From Gaiellaceae bacterium (GTDB lineage Bacteria; Actinomycetota; Thermoleophilia; Gaiellales; Gaiellaceae), in the NCBI GenBank assembly GCA_026002995.1, contig BPGK01000001.1:2108001-2172000 (forward strand): DNA of 64,000 nt. Direction: 5' to 3'. Below the pieces are notes generated by a model. It saw nothing but the letters and a program-made list of their open reading frames with translations, made no database searches and had not been told where the DNA came from. Both the position numbers and the translations under genes were made by a program. This document shows, in pieces, positions 25,488 to 33,999 of the stretch (position 1 is the stretch's first letter; the number at the start of each line of letters is the position of its first letter).

Positions 25488-27025
25488 GCGAGGAGCGGAC
25501 AGGTAGGCGCGGAGGAGGACGGGCCGCCCGGCAGGCCGCGCGCCTGCACGCGGTCGTGAAGAAGGTCCCCTTCCTGACGCGCACGATGGCCCCCTTCGAG
25601 GTCCTCTCCGAGGAGGGCCTGGAGCTGATCGAGTGGAACGCGGACACCCTCCTCGAGCAGGTGGGGATCGAGTTCCGGGACGCGCCCGAGGCGCGCGAGC
25701 TCTTGCGTGGGGCGGGGGCGGAGGTGGAGGGAGAGCGGGTTCGCTTCCCGCGCGGCCTGGCCCGCCAGCTCGTCCAGGCGAGCGCGCCGCGCACCTTCAC
25801 CCAGGTCGCGCGCAACCCGGCGAACTCGGTCGAGATCGGCGGTTCGCACCTCGTCTTCGCACCCTCGTACGGCTCCCCGTTCGTCCGCGACCTCGAGGGC
25901 GGCCGCCGCTACGGGACGATCGAGGACTTCCGCAACTTCGTGAAGCTCGCCTACCTCTCGCCCTGGATCCACCACTCCGGGGGGACGATCTGCGAGCCGG
26001 TCGACCTCCCGGTGAACAAGCGTCACCTGGACATGGTCTACGCGCACCTGCGCTACTCGGACAAGCCGTTCATGGGCTCCGTCACGCACCCGCTCCGCGC
26101 GCAGGACACGGTGGAGATGGCCCGCATCGTCTTCGGGGCGGAGTTCCTGGAGGAGCACACGGCGATCCTCAGCCTGATCAACGCGAACTCCCCGCTCGTC
26201 TGGGACGCGACCATGCTGGGCGCGGCCCGCGTGTACGCGGAGGCGAACCAGGCCGTGCTCATGACGCCGTTCATCCTCGCGGGCGCGATGAGCCCGGTGA
26301 CGGTCGCGGGCACGGCGACGCAGACGCTCGCCGAGGCGCTCGCGGGGATGGCCTACGTCCAGCTCGTGCGCCCGGGCGCGCCCGTCGTCCTCGGCTCCTT
26401 CGCCTCCTCGCTCTCCATGCAGTCGGGGGCGCCGACCTTCGGCACGCCGGAGCCGGCGCTCGTGCTCTACGTGATGGCCGCGCTCGCCCGCCGGCTGGGC
26501 GTCCCCTTCCGCTCCGGCGGGGCGCTGACCGCATCCAAGATCGCCGACGCGCAGGCCGCCTACGAGTCGGCGAACACCATGCAGCCGACCGTGCTCGGCG
26601 GCGTCAACTTCGTCCTGCACGCGGCCGGCTGGCTCGAGGGCGGGCTGACGATCGGCTACGAGAAGTTCGTGCTCGACGCCGACCAGTGCGGCATGTGGCA
26701 CGCGTTCGTGCAAGGCGTCGACCTGAGCGAGAACGGGCAGGCGCTCGCTGCGCTGCTCACGAGCACCCCCGGGGAGCACTTCCTCGGCCACGCGCACACA
26801 CTCGCGAACTTCGAGACCGCCTTCTACCGCTCCCCGCTGGCCGACAACGCGAGCTTCGAGCAGTGGGAAGCGGAGGGCGCGCTCGATGCCGCCCAACGCG
26901 CGGCACGCCTCTGGAAGCAGACGCTCGCCGAGTACGAGCCGCCACCCATCGACGAGGCCGTGGACGAGGAGCTCCGGGAGTGGATCGAGCGCAAGAAGGC
27001 CTCCTTCCCGGACTCGGACCTGTGA
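25484..27025 (+). CDS. MttB/MtgB-family trimethylamine or glycine betaine:corrinoid methyltransferase (non-pyrrolysine)
   Basis: 513 residues. After a basic Arg/Gly-rich start (RTGRRGGGRAARQAARLH) it matches the MttB barrel: LSEEGLELIEWNADTLLEQVGIEFRDAPEA, GGSHLVFAPSYGSPFV, SGGTICEPVDLPVNKRHLDM, GAMSPVTVAGTATQTLAEALAGMAYVQLV. The open frame has no internal TAG, so it is the pyrrolysine-free subgroup, in which known members act on glycine betaine, proline betaine, carnitine and similar quaternary amines. It would transfer one methyl to the corrinoid protein. Stop TGA at 27023 overlaps the next ATG. Glycine betaine is the best guess given ProVWX. Confidence 0.9.
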   Translation: MSEERTGRRGGGRAARQAARLHAVVKKVPFLTRTMAPFEVLSEEGLELIEWNADTLLEQVGIEFRDAPEARELLRGAGAEVEGERVRFPRGLARQLVQASAPRTFTQVARNPANSVEIGGSHLVFAPSYGSPFVRDLEGGRRYGTIEDFRNFVKLAYLSPWIHHSGGTICEPVDLPVNKRHLDMVYAHLRYSDKPFMGSVTHPLRAQDTVEMARIVFGAEFLEEHTAILSLINANSPLVWDATMLGAARVYAEANQAVLMTPFILAGAMSPVTVAGTATQTLAEALAGMAYVQLVRPGAPVVLGSFASSLSMQSGAPTFGTPEPALVLYVMAALARRLGVPFRSGGALTASKIADAQAAYESANTMQPTVLGGVNFVLHAAGWLEGGLTIGYEKFVLDADQCGMWHAFVQGVDLSENGQALAALLTSTPGEHFLGHAHTLANFETAFYRSPLADNASFEQWEAEGALDAAQRAARLWKQTLAEYEPPPIDEAVDEELREWIERKKASFPDSDL

Positions 27026-27873
27026 TGGAGACGGTGGACGCGCTGGCGGCCGCGCTCGAGCGGCCCAGGTACGAGGTCATTCCTCTGGAGGGAGCCGCGG
27101 CCGCGGTGCAGGAGTACGTCCCGACCGAGGTCACGGTGACGGTCACCGCCTCCCCGAGCAAGGGCCTTGGCCCCACGCTCGACCTGGTCGAGGAGCTGGC
27201 CGCGGCCGGGTACACCGCTGTGCCGCACCTCTCCGCCCGGCTCATAGGGACGGAGGCGGAGCTGAACGAAATTCTCGAGCGGCTCGCGCGGGCCGCCGTG
27301 GAGGACGTGTTCGTCGTCGCGGGTGACGCCCCGCAACCGCGCGGCCCCTTCGCGGGGGCTGCCGACCTCCTCCGCACGATGGCCCGCCTCGGGCACGGCC
27401 TACGCGAGATCGGCATCACCGGCTACCCGGAGAGCCACCCCCTGATCGACGACGAGACGACCATCCGGGCGATGTTCGAGAAGGCGGAGTACGCGACGTA
27501 CATCACGAGTCAGATCTGCTTCGACCCACGCGTCACCGCGCAGTGGATCGAGAACGTGTGGGCACGCGGTACGCGGCTTCCCATCTACGTCGGAGTGCCA
27601 GGACCCGTCCACCTGACGAAGCTCCTGCGCATCTCGGCTCGGATCGGGCTCGGTGACTCAGTCCGCTTCCTTCGCAAGCACGGCGCGCGCATGCGCCACC
27701 TGCTCCGTCCGACGCGGTACGCGCCGGACGAGTTGCTCCGTGCCCTCGCTCCGGCGCTCGACGACCCGGAGGGGAAGGTCGCCGGGATCCACGTCTTCAC
27801 GTTCAACGAGCTCGAGGCGACCGAGCGCTGGCGCCGGGAGCGCCTCGCCGAGCTCGCCCTCGAGCGGGCGTAG
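27025..27873 (+). CDS. MetF-like methylenetetrahydrofolate reductase family protein
   Basis: 282 residues, ATG overlapping the MttB-family stop by one base. Recognisable TIM-barrel features: EVTVTVTASPSKGLGPTLDLVEELAAAGYTAVPHLSARLIG, VFVVAGDAPQPRGPF, REIGITGYPESHPLID and SQICFDP. It lacks the longer N-terminus of biosynthetic MetF. In this operon it should oxidise the methyl-H4folate made by the methyltransferase to methylene-H4folate, joining the pool produced by the GcvT-type enzymes. Terminal gene; 47 nt later comes the convergent CBS gene. Confidence 0.87.
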   Translation: METVDALAAALERPRYEVIPLEGAAAAVQEYVPTEVTVTVTASPSKGLGPTLDLVEELAAAGYTAVPHLSARLIGTEAELNEILERLARAAVEDVFVVAGDAPQPRGPFAGAADLLRTMARLGHGLREIGITGYPESHPLIDDETTIRAMFEKAEYATYITSQICFDPRVTAQWIENVWARGTRLPIYVGVPGPVHLTKLLRISARIGLGDSVRFLRKHGARMRHLLRPTRYAPDELLRALAPALDDPEGKVAGIHVFTFNELEATERWRRERLAELALERA

Positions 27874-27920
27874 CACCGACGGTCGTCGCCCCCGGCGCCG
27901 CCGAGAGCGAGCGAGAAGGA

Positions 27921-28310
27921 TCACACGCCGCGCGGCGTGCGGTCGGCGAGAGCGACCCGCATGACGTCGCGGATGGAGACGATTCCCACCACGCGACCCT
28001 CCTCGACGACGGGAAGGTGCCGATAGCCCCCGTGCACCATGAGCGAGGCCGCATGATCCATGGTGTCTCCCGGCTCGATCGTCTCGGGATGGCGCGTCAT
28101 CCACTCGGAGACGAGAGCACTCCCGTCCTTCCCCGCGGCGACGGCACTCATCACGTCCCGCTCGGTGAGGATGGCGCTGACGCGCTCCCCGTCGAGCACG
28201 ACCACGGCACCGACTCCGCGCTCCATCATCCGCGCCGCCGCCTCCGCGAGCGTCGCCTCCTCGGACACGCTGAGGAGCGTCCGAGTCATGTGCTCGGCGA
28301 CGAGAGCCAC
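27921..28310 (-). CDS. CBS-domain pair protein
   Basis: 129 residues made only of two CBS motifs (about 8-60 and 70-122): MTRTLLSVSEEATLAEAAARMMERGVGAVVV and MTRHPETIEPGDTMDHAASLMVHGGYRHLPVV. CBS pairs bind adenosyl nucleotides as energy or SAM sensors; no attached catalytic domain is present. Single gene convergent with the corrinoid operon and divergent from the serine-cycle group. Partner unknown; SAM or adenylate sensing in C1 metabolism would be speculation. Confidence 0.85.
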   Translation of the reverse strand: MALVAEHMTRTLLSVSEEATLAEAAARMMERGVGAVVVLDGERVSAILTERDVMSAVAAGKDGSALVSEWMTRHPETIEPGDTMDHAASLMVHGGYRHLPVVEEGRVVGIVSIRDVMRVALADRTPRGV

Positions 28311-28548
28311 GCGCCGATTCTAGAGCCGGTGGCCTCGAGAGGACGCCGAGCGACCGACTCGGCTCCCGAGCCGCCTGCCGGGTGCGGGGAGGACGTTCAC
28401 GGGGCGAAGCCTGGCGATACCCGAGCGGCCGAGCAAGACGGGATCCCCACGACTGATCGAGAGTGCTCTATGGCACGCGCCTGAATCCGTTTGACACGCG
28501 CCGGCGAATCGGCGACCGTCGCGCCGACCGCGGTCTGAATCGTTGGGC
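28311..28548. other. Spacer upstream of the serine-cycle operon
   Basis: 238 nt between the divergent CBS gene and the dehydrogenase at 28549. I see a TTGACA at 28491-28496, a possible -35 box, without a convincing -10 at the right spacing. I looked for glycine, THF, SAM and cobalamin riboswitch cores and a tRNA and found none. Confidence 0.4.
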
Positions 28549-29508
28549 ATGGAGGTGTACGTCACTCGGCGCGTTCCCGAGCGAGTCCGGGAGGAGCTCG
28601 AGGCCTCCTTCCACCTCCGGTACCGGGACTCGGAGCAACCCCCCACGCGGAGCGAGCTCCTCTCCGGTGTCGCGGGCGTCGACGGCCTGGTGACGATGCT
28701 CACCGACCGGGTCGACGACGAACTCCTCGACGCCGCCGGCCCGTCGCTCCGGGTGGTTGCGAACTACGCCGTCGGCTACGACAACGTCGACGTCGAGGCG
28801 TGCGCTCGACGCGGGATCGTGGTCACGAACACGCCCGACGTGCTCACGCGGGCGACGGCGGAGCTCACGATCGCGCTCGTGCTCGCCCTGCTCCGTCGCA
28901 TCGTCGAGGGGGATCGCTTCCTGCGTCGCCGGGAGCCCTGGATCTGGGCTCCGACGTTCATGCTCGGGATCGGGCTCGAGGGCCGGCGGCTCGGGCTCGT
29001 CGGGCTCGGACGGATCGGTCTCGAGGTCGCGCGACTCGCGTCGGCGCTCGGCATGGAGGTCGCGTACGCGACCCGCACCCCTCGCTGCGACGTCCCCTAC
29101 GAAGCGCTCTCGTTGCGAGACCTCCTCGCGCACGCGGACGTCGTCTCGATCCACACCCCGCTCACGCAGGAGACACACCATCTCATCGGGGCTCCGGAGC
29201 TCGCGCTCATGCGCCCGACCGCCATCCTCGTGAACACCGCCCGCGGCCCCGTCGTCGACGAGGAGGCGCTCGCCGACGCGCTCGAAGCGAAGACGATCGC
29301 GGGAGCGGCGCTCGACGTCTTCGAGCGTGAGCCGGAGGTCTGTGCGCGCCTCCTCGCCCTCGAGAACGTCGTCCTCTGCCCCCACCTCGGCAGCGCAACG
29401 CTCGAGACGCGCGAAGCGATGGGGATGCTCTGTGTCTCCGCCCTACGGGAGGTCCTCCTCGAGGGACGGACGCCCGCCAACGCCGTCCCAACGCAGTCAT
29501 CACATTAG
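28549..29508 (+). CDS. D-2-hydroxyacid dehydrogenase, hydroxypyruvate/glyoxylate reductase-like
   Basis: 319 residues from the ATG at 28549 (a TTG at 28543 is an alternative). NAD-binding GLVGLGRIGLEVARLA, substrate/catalytic NTARGPVVDEEAL (Arg), DVFEREPEV (Glu) and CPHLGSATLETREAMG (His), the Arg-Glu-His triad of the family, and NYAVGYDNVDVEAC in the substrate domain. In the serine cycle hydroxypyruvate reductase turns hydroxypyruvate into glycerate, exactly the step after the serine-glyoxylate aminotransferase encoded 3 kb downstream; this supports hydroxypyruvate as substrate, though glyoxylate is also used by relatives. Confidence 0.86.
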   Translation: MEVYVTRRVPERVREELEASFHLRYRDSEQPPTRSELLSGVAGVDGLVTMLTDRVDDELLDAAGPSLRVVANYAVGYDNVDVEACARRGIVVTNTPDVLTRATAELTIALVLALLRRIVEGDRFLRRREPWIWAPTFMLGIGLEGRRLGLVGLGRIGLEVARLASALGMEVAYATRTPRCDVPYEALSLRDLLAHADVVSIHTPLTQETHHLIGAPELALMRPTAILVNTARGPVVDEEALADALEAKTIAGAALDVFEREPEVCARLLALENVVLCPHLGSATLETREAMGMLCVSALREVLLEGRTPANAVPTQSSH

Positions 29509-29569
29509 ATCTATCGGTGTACGCCAATTTGTACGTGACATGTCGATGTTTCTGCGTCAGGATCGAGGC

Positions 29570-30832
29570 GTGACCGAGAGACGGGATCGTTCCGCGCCAC
29601 CGTCGGCTCCCGCTCCTGGCCCGCTCGCCGGGATCCGGGTGATCGAGCTCGCCACCATCTTCGCCGCCCCGAGCGCCTGCCGGCGCCTCGCCGACTTCGG
29701 AGCGGAGGTGATCAAGATCGAGCGTCCAGGCGCCGCAGACGGCGCGCGACGTCTCGGCGAGGCAGATGGAGACGACTCCTTCTACTACCGGCTGGTCGGC
29801 AGGAACAAGCGACCGATCGAGCTCGATCTGAAGCGGCCCGAAGGGCGGGAGATCCTCCTCGAGCTCGTCCGCCGCGCCCACGTGCTCGTCGAGAACTTCC
29901 GACCGGGCACGCTCGAGCGGCTCGGGCTCGACCCCGAGACGGTGCTCCTCGTCGAGAACCCGGCGCTCGTCGTCCTCCGGGTGACGGGCTACGGGCAGGA
30001 CGGGCCCTACGCGGACCGTGCGGGGTTCGGGACGATCGCCGAGGGCATGTCGACGCTCGCCCATCTGACCGGTGAGCCCGACGGGCCACCGACGTTGCCA
30101 CCGATCGCGCTCGCAGACGAGGTGACCGGTCTCCAAGGAGCGTTCGCGGTCATGGTCGCGCTCCACCACGCGCAGCGCACGGGCGAAGGCCAGGTGATCG
30201 ACGCCAACCTCCTCGAGTCCCTCATCGACATCGTCGGCCCCGGTCCCGCGATCTACCACCGCACCGGCTACGTCCAGGGTCGTCAGGGCTCCCGGCTCTC
30301 CTTCTCGGCTCCGCGCAACGTCTACCGGTGCGCGAACGGATACGCCGTGCTCTCCGGCTCGGCGAACGAGGTCGCGCTCCGCATCTTCGACGCGATCGGG
30401 CGCCCAGAGCTCCGCAACGACGCTCGGTTCACGACGGGGGCGGCGCGTCTCGCCCACGTCGACGAGCTGGATGCGATCATCGAGGAGTGGACCTCCACCC
30501 GCACCGTGGCGGAGGTCGTCGAGACGCTCTCGGCGGCCGGGGCCGCGTGCGGTCCGGTCTACGACGTGGCCCAGCTCGTTGCCGACGCACACGTGCGGGC
30601 GCGTCGCTCGTTCATCGAGGTCCCGAGCCCGGATGGCGAGGGCCCAGTGCTCCAGCTCGCGCCCACACCGCGGCTCTCACGAACACCTGGCAGCGTCCGC
30701 CACGCCGGCCTCGCCGCGGGGTCGTGCACGCGCGAGGTCCTCTCCGAGCTCGGCCTCGACGACGGCGAGACCGAGCGTCTCGTCGCTTCAGGCCTCGTCG
30801 GAGCGCCGTCGAGCGAGCGGGCCGCAGCCTGA
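29570..30832 (+). CDS. Class-III (CaiB/BaiF) acyl-CoA transferase
   Basis: About 420 residues from GTG 29570; ATGs at 29540/29546 would add a short unconserved leader. PLAGIRVIELATIFAAPSACRRLADFGAEVIKIERPG, VLVENFRPGTLERLGL and the IDANLLESLIDIVG segment, with the catalytic Asp, mark family III. It moves CoA between carboxylates. Placed among serine-cycle genes where malate thiokinase is missing, it may form malyl-CoA by succinyl-CoA:malate CoA transfer, as the Smt enzymes of Chloroflexus do; oxalate or mesaconate are alternatives. The 61-nt spacer before it has GTAC-8-GTAC (29520-29535), a possible operator. Confidence 0.85.
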   Translation: MTERRDRSAPPSAPAPGPLAGIRVIELATIFAAPSACRRLADFGAEVIKIERPGAADGARRLGEADGDDSFYYRLVGRNKRPIELDLKRPEGREILLELVRRAHVLVENFRPGTLERLGLDPETVLLVENPALVVLRVTGYGQDGPYADRAGFGTIAEGMSTLAHLTGEPDGPPTLPPIALADEVTGLQGAFAVMVALHHAQRTGEGQVIDANLLESLIDIVGPGPAIYHRTGYVQGRQGSRLSFSAPRNVYRCANGYAVLSGSANEVALRIFDAIGRPELRNDARFTTGAARLAHVDELDAIIEEWTSTRTVAEVVETLSAAGAACGPVYDVAQLVADAHVRARRSFIEVPSPDGEGPVLQLAPTPRLSRTPGSVRHAGLAAGSCTREVLSELGLDDGETERLVASGLVGAPSSERAAA

Positions 30833-30886
30833 GGGAGCCCCCAGCGGGCCGGCTGCGGGCCCCGGCTCACCGCACCCGCGCTCGCG

Positions 30887-31789
30887 TCAGGCGCACGCCT
30901 GCCCGCGTCCGTGGCGGGCGCGCGTCACCGCCGCCCTCGCCTGCTCCGAGTGGAGGAAGGCGAGAAAGCGGCGGACAGCCGGTCGTGGCTCGATCCCCTC
31001 GGCGACGAGCGCAAACCAGGGTCGGGGGATGGGGGTTCCCGGCACCGCGAGGCGCACGAGCTCGCCCGACTCGAGCTCACGGGCGACCGCGAGCTCGGAC
31101 ACGAGGGCGATCCCGAGCCCGAGTCGGAGCGCCTCCCGTACCGCCCCGTTCGAGCCGAGCGTGAGCACCGCTCGGGGGACGATCCCGAGCTCGGCGAGGA
31201 ACCGCTCCGTCGTCGCACGCGTACCCGATCCCTCCTCTCGGAGCAGCCAGGTCGCCTGCGCGAGCTCGACCGGCTCCCGAGCGACGACGACGAGGTCGTT
31301 CTCGAGGAAGGGCTCTCCCGTGACCCCCCGTGCGATCGGTCTCCCACCGATCCCGAGGTCGGCCATACGCGAGGCGACCCGATCGAGCACCGTCTTGCGG
31401 TTGCCGATCTCGAGCAGGAGCTCCGTCTCCGGGTGGAGCCGCCGATACGCATCGATGAGCGGGGGCACGAGGTACTCGCCGGCCGTCGTCACCGCCACGA
31501 GACGGATGCGGTTCCGCTGCGGGCGCGCGGCCTCCTGCGCCGCCTGCCCGCCCTGGTCGAGGAGCCCGAGGACCTCGGCCGCGTACGGGAGGAACGCCTC
31601 GCCGGCGGGGGTGAGTCGGATTCCGCGCCCGCTCCGCTCGACGAGCTCGACCTCGAGCTCCTTCCCGAGCGCCGAGATGGCGGCCGACACGGATGGCTGG
31701 CTCACGTAGAGTCGCCGCGCCGCGAGGTGCACGCTGCCCGCCTCGGCCACGGCGAGAAACGCGCGGAGCTGGGTGATCGTCACCGCCAT
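30887..31789 (-). CDS. LysR-family regulator (CbbR/QscR-like) of the serine-cycle genes
   Basis: 300 residues starting MAVTITQLRAFLAVAEAGSVHLAARRLYVSQPSVSAAISALGKE, a standard LysR winged HTH, followed by the periplasmic-binding-like effector domain (NRIRLVAVTTAGEYLVPPLIDAYRRLHPETELLL). It is divergent from the serine-glyoxylate aminotransferase gene with only 38 nt between starts, so it very likely controls sga-mcl-ppc. LysR regulators of C1 or CO2 assimilation (QscR, CbbR) occupy the same position elsewhere; I infer a similar role. Confidence 0.88.
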   Translation of the reverse strand: MAVTITQLRAFLAVAEAGSVHLAARRLYVSQPSVSAAISALGKELEVELVERSGRGIRLTPAGEAFLPYAAEVLGLLDQGGQAAQEAARPQRNRIRLVAVTTAGEYLVPPLIDAYRRLHPETELLLEIGNRKTVLDRVASRMADLGIGGRPIARGVTGEPFLENDLVVVAREPVELAQATWLLREEGSGTRATTERFLAELGIVPRAVLTLGSNGAVREALRLGLGIALVSELAVARELESGELVRLAVPGTPIPRPWFALVAEGIEPRPAVRRFLAFLHSEQARAAVTRARHGRGQACA

Positions 31790-31827
31790 GTTCTTCGAGA
31801 TACCCCTATCACACGTGCGTATTTCGT

Positions 31828-33015
31828 ATGGCAGACGTCGATGTCTCGAGTATCCTCGCCCGCATGACGCAGGCCCCCTTCTCCCCACTCGAGCCCTCGG
31901 ATCGACTCCTCGTCGGCCCGGGGCCCTCCAACGTCCCGGAGTCCGTCCGGGAGGTCATGCAGCGCTCGCAGCTCGGTCACCTCGACCCGGAGTTCTGGGA
32001 CATCTGCAGCGAGGTCGCTGCCATGCTCGCGCAGGTCTACCGCCGTCCCTCGGGCCTCTCCTTCCCGCTGTCGGCGACCGGAACCTCGGGGATCGAGGCG
32101 GTGCTGTGCGGGCTCGTCGCTCCAGGCGAGACCGCGATCGTCGCAGTGGCCGGGTTCTTCGGCTCCCGGATCGCCGAGATCGCTCGTCGTCGGGGAGCGA
32201 AGGTGGTGGCGATCGAGGCACCGCTCGGGCAGGCGGTGCCGAACGAGGCGATCCTCGACGCGCTCGCGCGTCATCCGGAGGCGCGCCTCGTCGCCGTCGT
32301 CCATGCGGAGACCTCGACCGGCGTGCGCCATCCGCTGCGCGAGCTGGCGCAGGCGCTCGCGGGCAGTGACACCCTCCTCTTCGCGGACTGCGTCACCTCG
32401 CTCGCCGGGATCGAGCTCGAGCCGGAGGCGTGGGGCGTCGATGCATGCGCCTCCTGCACGCAGAAGTGCCTCGGCGCTCCCCCCGGGATGTCTCCCCTCT
32501 CCTTGTCGGAGCGCGCCCTCGAGCGCATCCGCGCTCGCGACGAGCCCGTTCCCCTCTCCCTCGATCTCGAGCTCGTCGGTCGCTACTGGTTCGAGCGCCC
32601 CGCTCCGTACCACCACACGGCGCCGATCCTCCACGTGTACGCGCTCCACGAGGCGCTCCGCCTCGTCCTCGAGGAAGGCCTCGAGGCGCGTTGGCAGCGG
32701 CACGAGGAGGTCGGCCGCTACCTCCAGGCGGAGCTCCGGGCACGCGGATTCGAGCTCCTCGCAGACGAGGCGGTTCAGCTCCCGCAGCTCAGCGCGGTGC
32801 GTGTGCCGGAGGGCATCGACGGCCCCGAGGTGCAGCGCCGACTCGCGCGCGAGCACGGGATCGAGGTCGGCGGCGGCCTCGGGCCGTCGGCGCCGCCGAT
32901 CTGGCGTATCGGCACGATGGGGGTGAACGCGACGGTCGAGGTCGCAGACCGCGTCCTGGAGGCGCTCGACGCCGTCGTCGCTCACCGCCGCCGCCTCGCA
33001 CCCGCGTCGCGCTAG
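31828..33015 (+). CDS. Serine-glyoxylate aminotransferase-like class-V PLP enzyme
   Basis: 395 residues (or 383 from ATG 31864). PSDRLLVGPGPSNVPESVREVM, LGHLDPEFWDI, LSATGTSGIEAVL, VHAETSTGVRHPL and the PLP-lysine region CASCTQKCLGAPPGMSPLS are diagnostic for the alanine/serine-glyoxylate aminotransferase family. It would convert serine plus glyoxylate to hydroxypyruvate plus glycine, the entry reaction of the serine cycle and the one that recycles glyoxylate from malyl-CoA cleavage. Followed 12 nt later by the malyl-CoA lyase gene. Confidence 0.88.
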   Translation: MADVDVSSILARMTQAPFSPLEPSDRLLVGPGPSNVPESVREVMQRSQLGHLDPEFWDICSEVAAMLAQVYRRPSGLSFPLSATGTSGIEAVLCGLVAPGETAIVAVAGFFGSRIAEIARRRGAKVVAIEAPLGQAVPNEAILDALARHPEARLVAVVHAETSTGVRHPLRELAQALAGSDTLLFADCVTSLAGIELEPEAWGVDACASCTQKCLGAPPGMSPLSLSERALERIRARDEPVPLSLDLELVGRYWFERPAPYHHTAPILHVYALHEALRLVLEEGLEARWQRHEEVGRYLQAELRARGFELLADEAVQLPQLSAVRVPEGIDGPEVQRRLAREHGIEVGGGLGPSAPPIWRIGTMGVNATVEVADRVLEALDAVVAHRRRLAPASR

Positions 33016-33027
33016 CCCGGAGAGCGG

Positions 33028-33999
33028 ATGGACCGCCGCCAGCGCCTCCATCGCTCGGAGCTCGCCGTCCCCGGATCGAGCCCCCGGATGCTCGAGAAGG
33101 CCCCCACCTGCGGTGCCGACGTCGTCTTCCTCGACCTCGAGGACGCCGTCGCGCCCGAGGAGAAAGATGCAGCGCGCGAGCAGGTCATCGAGGCGCTCCG
33201 CGAGCTCGACTGGTCGCGCTGCGCCGTCTCGGTGCGGATCAACGGGCTCGACACGCCCTGGTGCTACCGGGACATCGTCGACGTCGTGGAGCGCGCCGGG
33301 GATCGCCTCGATCTGCTCCTCGTGCCGAAGGTGAGCTGCGCCTCCGACCTCGAGTTCGTGGCCACGCTCCTCGCGCAGATCGAAGCCGCGCGAGGCCTGC
33401 GCCCGATCGGGCTCTCCGCCCTCGTGGAGACGGCCCGCGGCATGGCGAACGTCGAGGAGATCGCGCGCGCCTGTCCCGGACGGCTCGAGGCGCTCGTCTT
33501 CGGCGTCGCCGACTACGCAGCCTCGACCGGCGCGCGCACGACCTCCATCGGGGGACCGAGCCCGGACTACGCCGTCCTCACCGATGCGGACGCCGAGGGC
33601 GAGCGCGAGCGGCACTGGGGCGATCCCTGGCACTACCCGCTCTCCCGTCTCGTCGTCGCTGCCCGCGCGTACGACCTGCGGCCGATCGACGGGCCGTTCG
33701 GGGACATCGCAGATCACGCCGGATACGTCGCCTGCGCCAGGCGTGCGGCGGCCCTCGGGTGCGAGGGGAAGTGGGCGATCCACCCCTCGCAGGTCCCGCT
33801 CGCCAACGACGTCTTCACACCGACGGCAGCGGAGGTCGAGCGTGCGCAGCGGATCCTCGCCGCGCTCGAGGCGGCCAGGCGCGAGGGGCGCGGCGCGGCC
33901 TCCCTCGACGGCAAGCTCATCGACGCCGCCTCCATCCGCATGGCGGAGAACGTCGTCGCGAAGGCGAAGCGGGCGCACGAGGCCGTCACGGAGCCATGA
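33028..33999 (+). CDS. mcl: Malyl-CoA lyase-like HpcH/HpaI (CitE) aldolase
   Basis: 323 residues. Aldolase barrel with [33 protein letters not shown] (metal-binding Asp/Glu), [21 protein letters not shown], and a C-terminal [30 protein letters not shown] and [12 protein letters not shown] that closely follow malyl-CoA/beta-methylmalyl-CoA lyases. It splits malyl-CoA to acetyl-CoA and glyoxylate, supplying glyoxylate to the aminotransferase. The stop overlaps the PEP carboxylase ATG by 4 nt. Confidence 0.9.
   Translation: MDRRQRLHRSELAVPGSSPRMLEKAPTCGADVVFLDLEDAVAPEEKDAAREQVIEALRELDWSRCAVSVRINGLDTPWCYRDIVDVVERAGDRLDLLLVPKVSCASDLEFVATLLAQIEAARGLRPIGLSALVETARGMANVEEIARACPGRLEALVFGVADYAASTGARTTSIGGPSPDYAVLTDADAEGERERHWGDPWHYPLSRLVVAARAYDLRPIDGPFGDIADHAGYVACARRAAALGCEGKWAIHPSQVPLANDVFTPTAAEVERAQRILAALEAARREGRGAASLDGKLIDAASIRMAENVVAKAKRAHEAVTEP

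Noticed and set aside
25484-27025. Pyrrolysine (amber) codon in the MttB-family gene
   Set aside because: The frame is open for 513 codons with no internal TAG, and it ends with TGA. No pyl genes are seen.
28311-28548. Riboswitch or tRNA
   Set aside because: Looked for glycine, cobalamin, THF and SAM cores and for tRNA arms here and in other spacers; none matched.
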